From NCBI GenBank assembly GCA_017442765.1, contig JAFRZC010000001.1, positions 1 to 15,157 on the forward strand: a stretch of 15,157 nucleotides of DNA. The letters are read 5' to 3'. This DNA comes from Prevotella sp. (lineage in GTDB: Bacteria; Bacteroidota; Bacteroidia; Bacteroidales; Bacteroidaceae). Position numbers and translations under genes: made by a program. The notes below the pieces were generated by a model. It was not told the origin of the DNA, did not search any database, and was given only the letters and a program-made list of their open reading frames with translations. Shown one piece after another: positions 5,553 to 13,025 of this stretch. The stretch's first letter is position 1. Each line of letters opens with the position of its first letter.

Positions 5553-8500
5553 ATGAAGACAAAGACTATTCTGACATGCCTTGCAGTCCTGCTGTGTAGT
5601 ATGGTATCGGCGCAGACGGTGACGCAGACCATGTATCTCGACTTCGGTGAGAACAACAACGACAGTCGCGGACACCTCACAACAGGGGGTGATGCCAACG
5701 GGCATTATTGGAACAATGTTCATTCCACCAATGGTATCTATATCTATCCGGGCGAAAAGTTCAACATTGTGAATGCCGAGAACCAGGCAACCGGCTACGA
5801 CGTATTCATCAACGTGCGCTTCACCACAAACGGAATGACGGGCGGCGGTGGTCTGCTGAGTCCCTCGGCCAGTCTGCTCGGTGACCTCGCCGTTGCCACG
5901 GCTACGGAAGATTATTGTTTCCTTGAGAGTGCGGCCAGCATCAACCAGCATCACGGCTTTATGACTTTCCGTGGACTCGACCCGCAGAAAGCCTATCGCT
6001 TCTATACATTCGGTTCGCGTAATACGACAGAGGAGCGTGCCGGATGGTGGGAATACCGGGGCGAGAATGTGTGGGAAGGCTATCAGCAAATTGCCGGTTC
6101 GGGCATCGGAGCCAACAACTATAACGGCAACAACAACAAGATACTTGTTTCCGCCCCCATCTTTCCCGACCGCGACGGGTGCATCCGCATGACGATGAAG
6201 AAGTTTCGTGCCGACCGGATGCTCATGCTCAATGCCATGAAGATTGAGGAGTTGAGCGGATTGGAACGCCCCAACCAGTCATATAGACTCAAGCAGAAAC
6301 TCCTTCTTGACGTGGGCGAGAACAATAACTCGCGCGGTCATCAGACTACGGGTGCCGACAAGAACGGCAACTACTGGAACAATATGGTCAGCGACCCGTC
6401 GGGCTCCGACTATATTGTTCCGGTGAGCCGTAGCATCGACCTTGTGAACTCGGCCAACGAGGCTACGGGCTACAAGGCCGTGATGGCAACAGTGATGTAC
6501 ACCAACGGCGGCAGCAACGCGGGTGGTGTGACGAATCCGTCGGATGACTTGGGCGACATGGCCATTGCGACAGCCACCGAAGACTATGTGTGGATTGCGG
6601 TCGATGGCAAACGCCAGATTCGATTTACGGGTCTGAACAAGGCCAATGCCTATAAGTTCTATATCTATGGCGCACGCAACATCAACGAATCCCGCCACTC
6701 AAAATATACACTTAATGGACAGGACGAATGGACGACCGTATTCCAGACCTCGGGCGTTGATGTCGGTGGGAAGGGCGTGCAGTATAATGTGCGCAATGTG
6801 GCCGTGAGCGATTATATGTTCCCCGATGCCAGCGGGAATATCCTGTTCACACTTGAGCGCTACAACAGTTATACGTATGGCCATTTCAATGTCATCAAGA
6901 TTGAAGAGTATGAGGGCGCAGAACGTCCTGCTGACCCCATACAGCTGCGTCGGTTGACTATTAGTGGTACTGCAACGGAAGGCGGCAACGATTTGGCTTT
7001 CAAGCGTGTAGGAACAACGTCGGAGTATGTCGCCTACATGAAACTGCAACCGGGAACGTTCATACTGAAAGCGACGACAACAAGCAGCGAGGCTCTTGTC
7101 TTCGGTCAGGGTGATAAGGAAGGCGTGGCCATGATTGACGGCGAGCCGTTTGAAGTGGCCGAGGAGCAGGTTGTCCGCATCTCGTTTAACACAAAGGGCA
7201 ATCAGTTGACTATACTTCCTCTTGAACTTTACGTCAAGGGCAACATCGTGAAAGACGGCACGAAGGTGGAATATGCCGGCAATGGCGTATGGAGCTCGGA
7301 GGTAGATATGAACTACGGCAGCGTGTTCCTCTTTTCTGACAAGTATTTCTATTTTGCTTTCAACAACGATGACCAGCTGGCCGTGAAGCGGCGCACGGGC
7401 AGTCGCGTTTCTGTGGCCATGCCGTCGGAAGGTTACGAATGTGAGAATATCCGGTTGAACCGTGGCACCTATACGCTGACACTCGACATGCGCAAGAGCA
7501 CATGGAGCATTGACGCGCCGATAGACGAAAACAAGATATCGGCTTTCGGGTCGTCGGTCTGCAACGGACAGGGCGCCACCAATAATCAGGGGTATGCTTA
7601 TAAATATGGCCTACAACTTGATAACCGGTTTAAGAACAATTTAAGCGGATATCCGTTTACTGTCTCTGGAGTCTCAATAGGCGGAAACACGACGGTCAAC
7701 CTGCTTAACCGCTACGACGAGATGCTGCATGACTTCGGCCGCTATGTCATCTTCGGACTTTCACTTGGCAATGAGGGCATTCACGGAGCCAGCAACCAGC
7801 AGGCCGTCTTCAACCAGTGGCGTGACAATATGTTGAACTTGATAAAGAAGGCTCGCACCGACGGGAAGATTCCCGTTGTGATGAACAACTACACACGTGC
7901 CGACTTCACCGAGAGCGATTATTACTATGTGAAGCAGCTCAACCTGCTCATTCATGAGTGGGATGTGGCATCGGTGAACACGCTTGGCGCTATTGACGAT
8001 GGTGCCGGTCACTGGGCTGACGGCTATAAACAAGACGATTACCATCCAACTACCGCAGGCCATTTAGAGTTCATGTATGCCATGCCGCCCAGCCTTTTCG
8101 ATGCTTTGGCAAAAGAGAAACCGCAACCTGTTCGTGACCAGACAAAGACCCTCACGTTGAGCAATAAGGGTTTCATTGAGTTTGCTCCCGAAAACGCTAC
8201 CACACGTCAGGCCGTTCCCGTTCATCCGTTTACTGTGGCTGTCCGGGTGAAGGGCGGCGATGCCGGTACGCTGATGAAAATGAAAGTCGGCTCCAAGTAT
8301 GCTACTCTCGTTGTAGGTGAGGATGGTAAATTGACGTTTACCACGGCTACAGGTAAGATCATCGAGGGTGCTACTGCCATCAACGACGATGAGTGGCATA
8401 CCATAACGCTCACCCAATACTATGCCCAAGACAGGATTATTCTCTATGTGGATAATGCTGTTCAGGGTGAAATCAACTACAAGAGCGACAATGTGCATAA

Positions 8501-8873
8501 GCGTTTTGTGCCTCAGCAGTTCATCGTTGGCGACGACGAAAACGACGTAAGCCGGGTTTACAGCGAGCTTTTCTTCTGGCGTTCAGGTTTTACCCCCGAG
8601 GAAGTGGCAGCTTTGAATAAAGGAAAGATGCTTAAGTCGAGTCTTGAAATCTATTCTCCGCTGTCCGACGATATGGGCGAAGAGGTGGAAAACTTAGCGC
8701 AGAGCATGAACACGGCCAAATACACCAAGGGAGTGGTGGATGCCATCGCGGCGATTAAAAGTGACGACGCAGTTATGTCGGCAAATACATACACGGTTTC
8801 CGGCACGCTGGCAGGGAAGAACTATAAGGGTATTGTCATCAGGCAAGATCATAAGAAAGTGCTGCGGCAGTAA
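5553..8873 (+). CDS. Large secreted SGNH/GDSL-type hydrolase with duplicated N-terminal domain and LamG
   Basis: A 1106-residue protein with a clear signal peptide (cleavage likely after VSA, residue 20). Residues about 26-240 and 249-455 are two copies of one domain, each opening with 'L(L)D(F/V)GENNN..RGH.TTG.D.NG.YWNN' and containing 'GDLA/GDMA.ATATEDY'. Two beta-sandwich-like segments follow (about 468-555 and 557-655; LYVKGNIVKDGTKVEYAGNG resembles SusE/SusF-type modules). The SGNH hydrolase spans about 660-850: nucleophile Ser668 in FGSSVCNG, Gly in SIGGNT, Asn740 in LGNEG, and D828-x-x-H831 in DDYHPT. A LamG/concanavalin-like domain spans about 858-1030 (DDEWHTITLTQY, YSELFFWRSG). The end, 'GKNYKGIVI...KKVL', looks like a Bacteroidetes surface-protein tail. 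It probably deacylates or deacetylates a glycan; the substrate is unknown. Its 3' end overlaps the minus-strand gene by 35 bases. Confidence 0.88.
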   Translation: MKTKTILTCLAVLLCSMVSAQTVTQTMYLDFGENNNDSRGHLTTGGDANGHYWNNVHSTNGIYIYPGEKFNIVNAENQATGYDVFINVRFTTNGMTGGGGLLSPSASLLGDLAVATATEDYCFLESAASINQHHGFMTFRGLDPQKAYRFYTFGSRNTTEERAGWWEYRGENVWEGYQQIAGSGIGANNYNGNNNKILVSAPIFPDRDGCIRMTMKKFRADRMLMLNAMKIEELSGLERPNQSYRLKQKLLLDVGENNNSRGHQTTGADKNGNYWNNMVSDPSGSDYIVPVSRSIDLVNSANEATGYKAVMATVMYTNGGSNAGGVTNPSDDLGDMAIATATEDYVWIAVDGKRQIRFTGLNKANAYKFYIYGARNINESRHSKYTLNGQDEWTTVFQTSGVDVGGKGVQYNVRNVAVSDYMFPDASGNILFTLERYNSYTYGHFNVIKIEEYEGAERPADPIQLRRLTISGTATEGGNDLAFKRVGTTSEYVAYMKLQPGTFILKATTTSSEALVFGQGDKEGVAMIDGEPFEVAEEQVVRISFNTKGNQLTILPLELYVKGNIVKDGTKVEYAGNGVWSSEVDMNYGSVFLFSDKYFYFAFNNDDQLAVKRRTGSRVSVAMPSEGYECENIRLNRGTYTLTLDMRKSTWSIDAPIDENKISAFGSSVCNGQGATNNQGYAYKYGLQLDNRFKNNLSGYPFTVSGVSIGGNTTVNLLNRYDEMLHDFGRYVIFGLSLGNEGIHGASNQQAVFNQWRDNMLNLIKKARTDGKIPVVMNNYTRADFTESDYYYVKQLNLLIHEWDVASVNTLGAIDDGAGHWADGYKQDDYHPTTAGHLEFMYAMPPSLFDALAKEKPQPVRDQTKTLTLSNKGFIEFAPENATTRQAVPVHPFTVAVRVKGGDAGTLMKMKVGSKYATLVVGEDGKLTFTTATGKIIEGATAINDDEWHTITLTQYYAQDRIILYVDNAVQGEINYKSDNVHKRFVPQQFIVGDDENDVSRVYSELFFWRSGFTPEEVAALNKGKMLKSSLEIYSPLSDDMGEEVENLAQSMNTAKYTKGVVDAIAAIKSDDAVMSANTYTVSGTLAGKNYKGIVIRQDHKKVLRQ

Positions 8874-9549
8874 GTACAAAAGCCAGCTCAACGAGCCGTG
8901 CCACCATGCTCAGGCAGTGGGCATTGTAGCCTTTCAGCCGGTTCCACATCAATAGAAACAGGAAATACATCACCAGACAAGGCACGAAGACCAGCAGGTC
9001 CCATCGTGCCTTTGTCATGTATAGCATGACGGCAAGCGGCACAATGCCTTGGAGGAAAAGGAAGATACCTGTTTTTACATCCGGTTTGCGGAATGCCGCC
9101 TCCATGTCGTCTTCAGTAGCTGTCCAGACGTATGGGAGCATCTGCACCAGTTGGCTTGCCACCATCTTAGAATAAGGCTCTGCGGCGAATATGGTCAGGG
9201 CAGACATTAGTGGCGGGAGCATACACAGTCCTATGAACAGCAATATCAGATAGACAAGCAGGGTGAAGGCTCCCATGATTCCTAACCGGGGCGAGCGTTG
9301 CCGGTCTATTATCTCCGAGGGTGTCTTGCCGTGGAAGAAAGCATCGGCACATCGGCGCAGGCTGTCTTCGTGTCTTCCTCTGGTCATCAATATGCGCAGA
9401 ACGATGGCTACTCCTACGGCAATGGGCATGGGTGCGTAGGCGGAACCGAAGTAGATGACGGCAGCCGTGATGCCTCCGATGAGCCACCCCGTGATAGGCC
9501 AGAAGGCGATGCTGCGACGGTGAATATGGCTGTTAATGGGTATTTTCAT
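8839..9549 (-). CDS. cobS: Divergent CobS-like (adenosylcobinamide-GDP ribazoletransferase family) membrane protein
   Basis: A 236-residue, highly hydrophobic protein with about six membrane segments. WPITGWLIGG (17-26), a helix ending VLRILMTRGRHEDSL (50-64) and SPRLGIMGAF (86-95) align with CobS landmarks 'WP..GWL.GG', 'R.LLTGALHEDGLAD..DG' and 'KDS.IGTYG'. CobS joins alpha-ribazole to GDP-cobinamide in the inner membrane to finish cobalamin. Oddities: the first helix and 'FFTRLP' motif of normal CobS (about 40 residues) are missing, HEDGLADFFDG has become HEDSLRRCADA, and the KDS motif has become RSP, so acidic metal-binding positions are lost. No other cob genes are nearby. It may be a non-catalytic or repurposed paralogue. 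The ATG is only 5 bases after a -7 box, which suggests leaderless translation. Confidence 0.68.
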   Translation of the reverse strand: MKIPINSHIHRRSIAFWPITGWLIGGITAAVIYFGSAYAPMPIAVGVAIVLRILMTRGRHEDSLRRCADAFFHGKTPSEIIDRQRSPRLGIMGAFTLLVYLILLFIGLCMLPPLMSALTIFAAEPYSKMVASQLVQMLPYVWTATEDDMEAAFRKPDVKTGIFLFLQGIVPLAVMLYMTKARWDLLVFVPCLVMYFLFLLMWNRLKGYNAHCLSMVARLVELAFVLTAAALSYDLA

Positions 9550-9554
9550 GTGTG

Positions 9555-9562
9555 CAAAAGTA
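9555..9562 (-). promoter_or_regulatory. Probable -7 box of the CobS-like gene (minus strand)
   Basis: On the minus strand this reads TACTTTTG then CAC-ATG, matching TAnnTTTG. The start codon begins 5 bases after the box, so transcription would start at or just inside the annotated ATG. Confidence 0.55.
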
Positions 9563-9600
9563 ATTAAATATCACTTAACATCGAAAAAAATGCTGAAAAA

Positions 9601-9632
9601 TTTGGAGGTTTCGGGAAAATTTCTTTATTTTG
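9601..9632 (+). promoter_or_regulatory. ompA promoter
   Basis: TTTG at 9601-9604 and TTATTTTG at 9625-9632 are separated by 20 bp, a near-consensus Bacteroidetes housekeeping promoter. The predicted transcript start is near 9639, leaving an A/T-rich leader of about 50 bases before ATG 9688. It is divergent from the CobS-like promoter. Confidence 0.75.
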
Positions 9633-9687
9633 CACACTGGTTAGAAAGAATATTATTAACATTAATAGATTTTTTAATTTTAAACGT

Positions 9688-10791
9688 ATGAAAAAATTAG
9701 TTTTACTCTTTGCTGCCGCTACCATGGCAGTGTCGGTTTCTGCACAGACTGTGCAGGAAAGTAAAAACTTTGACAACATCTACGTTGGCATCAACGGTGG
9801 TGTTGCCACTAAGACAACCGGTCACAAGTGGCTGAGCGATCTCGACCCGAACTTTGGCGTTCGCATCGGTCGTTATTTCACTCCGGTATTCGGTCTGGCT
9901 ATTGAGGGCAATGGCTATTTCTCCAACAAGCCTTATGTCAGCAACAAGACTGCTTTCCGTGCTGTAAACACTCAGCTCCTCGGTACCGTTAACCTGAGCA
10001 ACTGGCTCGGTGGCTATCAGGGTGAGCCCCGCGCATTTGAGGTGAGCGCACTCTATGGTCTTGGCTGGTTCCACACGTTCGGACATCCGTCACACTATCG
10101 TGCAAACCGCATGTCTTCGAAAGCTGGTCTCGACTTCGCTTTCAACTTCGGTTCTGCAAAGCAGTGGCAGATCTACATTGAGCCGTCTATGAACTGGCTG
10201 TTCCTCGGCAAGACTGGTGTTGGTCAGGGTAGTGAGGATGTTGCTGATCCCGCACTCCGTGCTCGCAACGACCAGCCTGCTTACGACATCAAGAACTCGT
10301 TTGTACAGCTCAATGCAGGTTTAGTTTACAAGTTCAAGAACTCCAATGGTACTCATAACTTCACCATCGTTCGTCCTTACGACCAGGCTGAGGTTGACCG
10401 TCTGAACGCTGAGATTAACCGTCTCCAGAGCGAGCTGGCTAAGAAGCCGAAGGAAGTTGTCAAGGAAGTCATCAAGGAAGTCAAGGTTGGTGGTGAAGTC
10501 AAGACCGTTAAGGTTGAAGACCTCGTATTCGTTACCTTCGCACAGGGCAAGTCTGTCCTCACCAAGGAAGCCAAGGTTGCTCTCGACGGCGTGAAGAGTG
10601 GTGCTCACGTACAGATTGTAGGTACTGCTTCTCCCGAGGGTTCTGCTGAGCTCAACCAGCGTCTGTCGCAGGCTCGTGCCGATGTTGTTGCCGACTACCT
10701 CCGCGCTCGTGGCGTTGTTGTTGACGAGGCTACTGGTAAGGGCGTTCAGGGTACTACCTCGAACCGTCTGGCCATTGTCTATGTAAAGTAA
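9688..10791 (+). CDS. OmpA family outer membrane protein
   Basis: A 367-residue protein with a signal peptide (MKKLVLLFAAATMAVSVSA, cleaved before QTVQ). Residues about 25-222 are an eight-strand-type beta-barrel with alternating aromatic/polar strands (NIYVGINGGVAT, FGVRIGRYF, QIYIEPSMNWLF, FVQLNAGLVYKF). A charged linker follows: an EVDRLNAEINRLQSEL coiled coil, then repeated K-E-V units from a 12-base 'gaagt.(a/g)tcaag' repeat. Residues about 275-367 form the OmpA-like peptidoglycan-binding domain (VFVTFAQGKSVLTKEA, VQIVGTASPEGS, LNQRLSQARADVVADYL, SNRLAIVYV). It anchors the outer membrane to the cell wall. Codon choice (ggt, gtt, cgt, gct) differs from the c/g-ending codons of neighbours and fits very high expression. 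A strong promoter and a terminator bracket it as a single-gene unit. Confidence 0.95.
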   Translation: MKKLVLLFAAATMAVSVSAQTVQESKNFDNIYVGINGGVATKTTGHKWLSDLDPNFGVRIGRYFTPVFGLAIEGNGYFSNKPYVSNKTAFRAVNTQLLGTVNLSNWLGGYQGEPRAFEVSALYGLGWFHTFGHPSHYRANRMSSKAGLDFAFNFGSAKQWQIYIEPSMNWLFLGKTGVGQGSEDVADPALRARNDQPAYDIKNSFVQLNAGLVYKFKNSNGTHNFTIVRPYDQAEVDRLNAEINRLQSELAKKPKEVVKEVIKEVKVGGEVKTVKVEDLVFVTFAQGKSVLTKEAKVALDGVKSGAHVQIVGTASPEGSAELNQRLSQARADVVADYLRARGVVVDEATGKGVQGTTSNRLAIVYVK

Positions 10792-10832
10792 TCAAAGCCT
10801 CATAGGTGTATAACTTTGACAAAAAATCAGTT

Positions 10833-10864
10833 CCCGGTGCCTGTCACAGGCATCGGGATTTTTT
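10833..10864 (+). terminator. Rho-independent terminator after ompA
   Basis: An 11-bp stem (10833-10843 with 10847-10857, one G-T pair) with loop 'tca' is followed by T6 at 10859-10864, 42 bases after the ompA stop. A TAnnTTTG match (TAACTTTG, 10811-10818) lies just upstream of the hairpin, so an attenuator role for ilvD is a less likely alternative. Confidence 0.88.
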
Positions 10865-10880
10865 AGAGCTCGTAAGCAAT

Positions 10881-10902
10881 CACTAAACGCTAAACACTAA
10901 AC
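10881..10902 (-). repeat. Interspersed 'tttagtg' word, reverse orientation
   Basis: The plus strand reads cactaaac-gctaaac-actaaac; the complement is gtttagt-gtttagc-gtttagtg, the same word as at 3071-3090. It fills most of the gap between the ompA terminator and ilvD. Confidence 0.6.
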
Positions 10903-10906
10903 AAAC

Positions 10907-12730
10907 ATGAAGCATCAATTACGCAGCAGCGTCTGTACTGAAGGCCGCCGCATGGCCGGTGCCCGTGCCCTTTGGGTGGCGACGGGCATGAAGCGTGAGC
11001 AGTTTGGCAAGCCTATCATTGCCATAGTCAATTCTTTTACTCAGTTCGTCCCGGGACACACCCATCTGCACGAGATAGGCCAGATTGTGCGCGAGGAGAT
11101 TGAGCGTATGGGCTGCTATGCGGCTGAGTTCAACACGATTGCCATCGACGACGGCATCGCCATGGGGCACGACGGAATGCTCTACTCCCTGCCCAGTCGC
11201 GACATCATCGCCGACTCGGTGGAGTACATGGTGAATGCCCATAAGGCCGATGCGATGATTTGCATCTCCAACTGCGACAAGGTCACGCCCGGTATGCTCA
11301 TGGCAGCCATGCGGCTGAACATTCCGGCCATCTTCTGTTCGGGCGGGCCGATGGAGGCCGGCCGTTGGCGTGGTGAGAACGCCGACCTCATCACGGCCAT
11401 GGTGAAGGGTGCCGACCCCTCGGTCAGCGATGAGGAAATAGCCGAGTTAGAGCAGTGCGCCTGTCCGGGCTGTGGCTCGTGCAGTGGAATGTTCACGGCC
11501 AACTCCATGAACTCGCTCACCGAGGCCATCGGACTTGCCCTGCCTGGCAATGGAACGGTGTTGGCCACGCACGTGAAGCGTGTGGAGCTGTTCCGCAAGG
11601 CAGCGCAGCAAATCGTGAAGAATGCGCTGGCTTACTATGAGCAGGGCGACGAGAACGTGCTGCCGCGCAGCATTGCCAGGCGCGAGGCCTTCCTCAATGC
11701 CATGTCGCTCGACATCGCCATGGGCGGATCTACCAATACCATTCTCCACCTCTTGGCCATAGCACAGGAGGCCGGGGTGGACTTCACGATGAAAGATATT
11801 GACGCATTGAGCCGGAAAGTGCCTTGCCTTTGCAAACTCGCCCCGAACACACAGAAGTACAGTGTACAGGAGTGCAACCGTGCTGGCGGCATCCTCGGCA
11901 TCATGAACGAGTTGTCGAAAGGCGGACTCATCGATGAAGATAGCCGCCGCGTAGATGGCATGACGGTTGGCGAGGCTATGAAGAAGTATGATATCACAGT
12001 CAACGCTAATGCTAACCCCTCTCCCTTCGGGGGGAGGTTGGGAGGGGGCTTTTATTTCTCTGCTCCCGGCAACCGCTTCTCCACGAAGATGGGGTCGCAG
12101 AATGCGTACTACGACTCACTCGACACCGACCGCGCCAACGGCTGCATCCGCGACATCGAACATGCCTATACGAAGGACGGCGGACTGGCCGTGCTCTTCG
12201 GCAACATTGCTCAGGACGGCTGCGTGGTGAAAACTGCCGGAGTGGATGAGGAGCTGTGGCATTTCCGTGGACCGGCCGTCGTGTTCGACTCGCAGGAAGA
12301 CGCCTGTGAGGGCATCCTTGGCGGACGGGTGAAGGCCGGCGACTGCGTGGTCATCACCCACGAGGGACCGAAGGGCGGCCCGGGTATGCAGGAGATGCTC
12401 TACCCGACGAGCTACATCAAGTCGATGCACCTCGGTAAGGAGTGCGCACTCATCACCGACGGGCGGTTCTCCGGCGGTACGAGCGGACTCTCCATCGGTC
12501 ATATCTCGCCCGAGGCAGCCGCAGGCGGAGCCATCGGAAAGATTAAGGACGGCGACATCATCGAGATTGACATCCCCTCGCGCAGCATCAACGTGCTGCT
12601 CAGCGACGAGGAGCTTGCCGCCCGCGAGCAGCAGCCCCTGCACCGCAACCGACCGGTGTCGAAAGCTCTCCGTGCCTATGCGCAGAGCGTGTCGAGTGCC
12701 GACAAAGGCGGCGTGCGCGTCATTGAATAG
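10907..12730 (+). CDS. ilvD: Dihydroxyacid dehydratase
   Basis: A 607-residue protein of normal IlvD length. It dehydrates 2,3-dihydroxy-isovalerate and -methylvalerate to the 2-oxoacids that give valine, leucine and isoleucine. Landmarks: [43 protein letters not shown] (about 79-108), [10 protein letters not shown] (Cys123), [11 protein letters not shown] (Cys 186, 189, 192), [26 protein letters not shown] and [22 protein letters not shown]. The Cys residues fit Fe-S cluster ligands. Oddity: residues about 370-382 ([13 protein letters not shown]) come from a G/C-run hairpin segment placed in a variable region after [10 protein letters not shown] and before [14 protein letters not shown]. No ribosome binding site stands out; a hairpin follows 14 bases after the stop. 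Confidence 0.96.
   Translation: MKHQLRSSVCTEGRRMAGARALWVATGMKREQFGKPIIAIVNSFTQFVPGHTHLHEIGQIVREEIERMGCYAAEFNTIAIDDGIAMGHDGMLYSLPSRDIIADSVEYMVNAHKADAMICISNCDKVTPGMLMAAMRLNIPAIFCSGGPMEAGRWRGENADLITAMVKGADPSVSDEEIAELEQCACPGCGSCSGMFTANSMNSLTEAIGLALPGNGTVLATHVKRVELFRKAAQQIVKNALAYYEQGDENVLPRSIARREAFLNAMSLDIAMGGSTNTILHLLAIAQEAGVDFTMKDIDALSRKVPCLCKLAPNTQKYSVQECNRAGGILGIMNELSKGGLIDEDSRRVDGMTVGEAMKKYDITVNANANPSPFGGRLGGGFYFSAPGNRFSTKMGSQNAYYDSLDTDRANGCIRDIEHAYTKDGGLAVLFGNIAQDGCVVKTAGVDEELWHFRGPAVVFDSQEDACEGILGGRVKAGDCVVITHEGPKGGPGMQEMLYPTSYIKSMHLGKECALITDGRFSGGTSGLSIGHISPEAAAGGAIGKIKDGDIIEIDIPSRSINVLLSDEELAAREQQPLHRNRPVSKALRAYAQSVSSADKGGVRVIE
12015..12052 (+). repeat. In-frame hairpin segment inside ilvD
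   Basis: 'ctccc-TTCG-gggggag' forms a hairpin with a stable TTCG loop and is followed by more G runs. It is translated in frame as [12 protein letters not shown]. The pattern is shared in style with the ilvB element, which also has a cTTCGg loop, and with the vorB segment. Confidence 0.7.
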
Positions 12731-12743
12731 CCTTTCTTCATTC

Positions 12744-12778
12744 AAAGACGGTCTTTCGTGTCATGAAAGACCGTCTTT
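12744..12778 (+). terminator. Perfect 14-bp hairpin after ilvD, possible terminator
   Basis: Arms 12744-12757 (AAAGACGGTCTTTC) and 12765-12778 are fully complementary around a 7-base loop. The downstream arm ends in TTTT-A, a short T-run. It may end ilvD transcription, and it is also the first member of the palindrome array. Confidence 0.6.
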
Positions 12779-12783
12779 TATAA

Positions 12784-12826
12784 AGTAAAAGTATATATAT
12801 TACCCGGTAATATATATACTTTTACT
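12784..12826 (+). repeat. Perfect 21-bp A/T-rich palindrome
   Basis: Arms 12784-12804 and 12806-12826 are exact reverse complements around a single base (12805). The half-site is gtaatatatata-c-ttttact. It would extrude as a cruciform or form a long hairpin in RNA. Confidence 0.9.
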
Positions 12827-12870
12827 GAGTAATATATATACTATTACTCGGTAATATATATATTATTACT
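12805..12870 (+). repeat. Three tandem copies of a 22-bp A/T-rich repeat
   Basis: Units 12805-12826, 12827-12848 and 12849-12870 abut exactly and share 'ggtaatatatata' (or 'agtaatatatata') ...'ttact'. Unit 1 is also the right arm of the palindrome at 12784-12826. There are no spacers, so this is not a CRISPR array. Confidence 0.88.
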
Positions 12871-12874
12871 TTGT

Positions 12875-12911
12875 GAAAGTTTATCTTTCGCGTCGCGAAA
12901 GATAAACTTTC
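12875..12911 (+). repeat. Perfect 18-bp palindrome with GAAAG...CTTTC core
   Basis: Arms 12875-12892 and 12894-12911 are exact complements around one base. Bases 12895-12911 match 2528-2544 at 16 of 17 positions, linking the two distant gaps. Confidence 0.9.
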
Positions 12912-12965
12912 ATATTATAGGAAACATCTAATTGCATAAGGTTGCTGAAAGATTGTTTGGAAATT

Positions 12966-12997
12966 GTTGCTGATTTCGGCTAAATTTTGTAATTTTG
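12966..12997 (+). promoter_or_regulatory. ilvB promoter
   Basis: GTTG at 12966-12969 and TAATTTTG at 12990-12997, 20 bp apart, fit the Bacteroidetes promoter. The expected transcript start is near 13004, about 20 bases before ATG 13026. This gives ilvBN its own start site downstream of the palindrome array. Confidence 0.7.
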
Positions 12998-13025
12998 CAA
13001 CCGTTCTAAGGTAAAAGATTTTGAA

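Noticed and set aside
12784..12911. CRISPR array
   Set aside because: The 22-bp units abut without spacers and are A/T palindromes; no cas genes are present.
12731..13025. T-box or leader-peptide attenuator for ilvB
   Set aside because: No short frame rich in Ile/Val/Leu codons and no T-box conserved sequence is visible; the promoter lies after the palindromes, leaving only a leader of about 20 bases.
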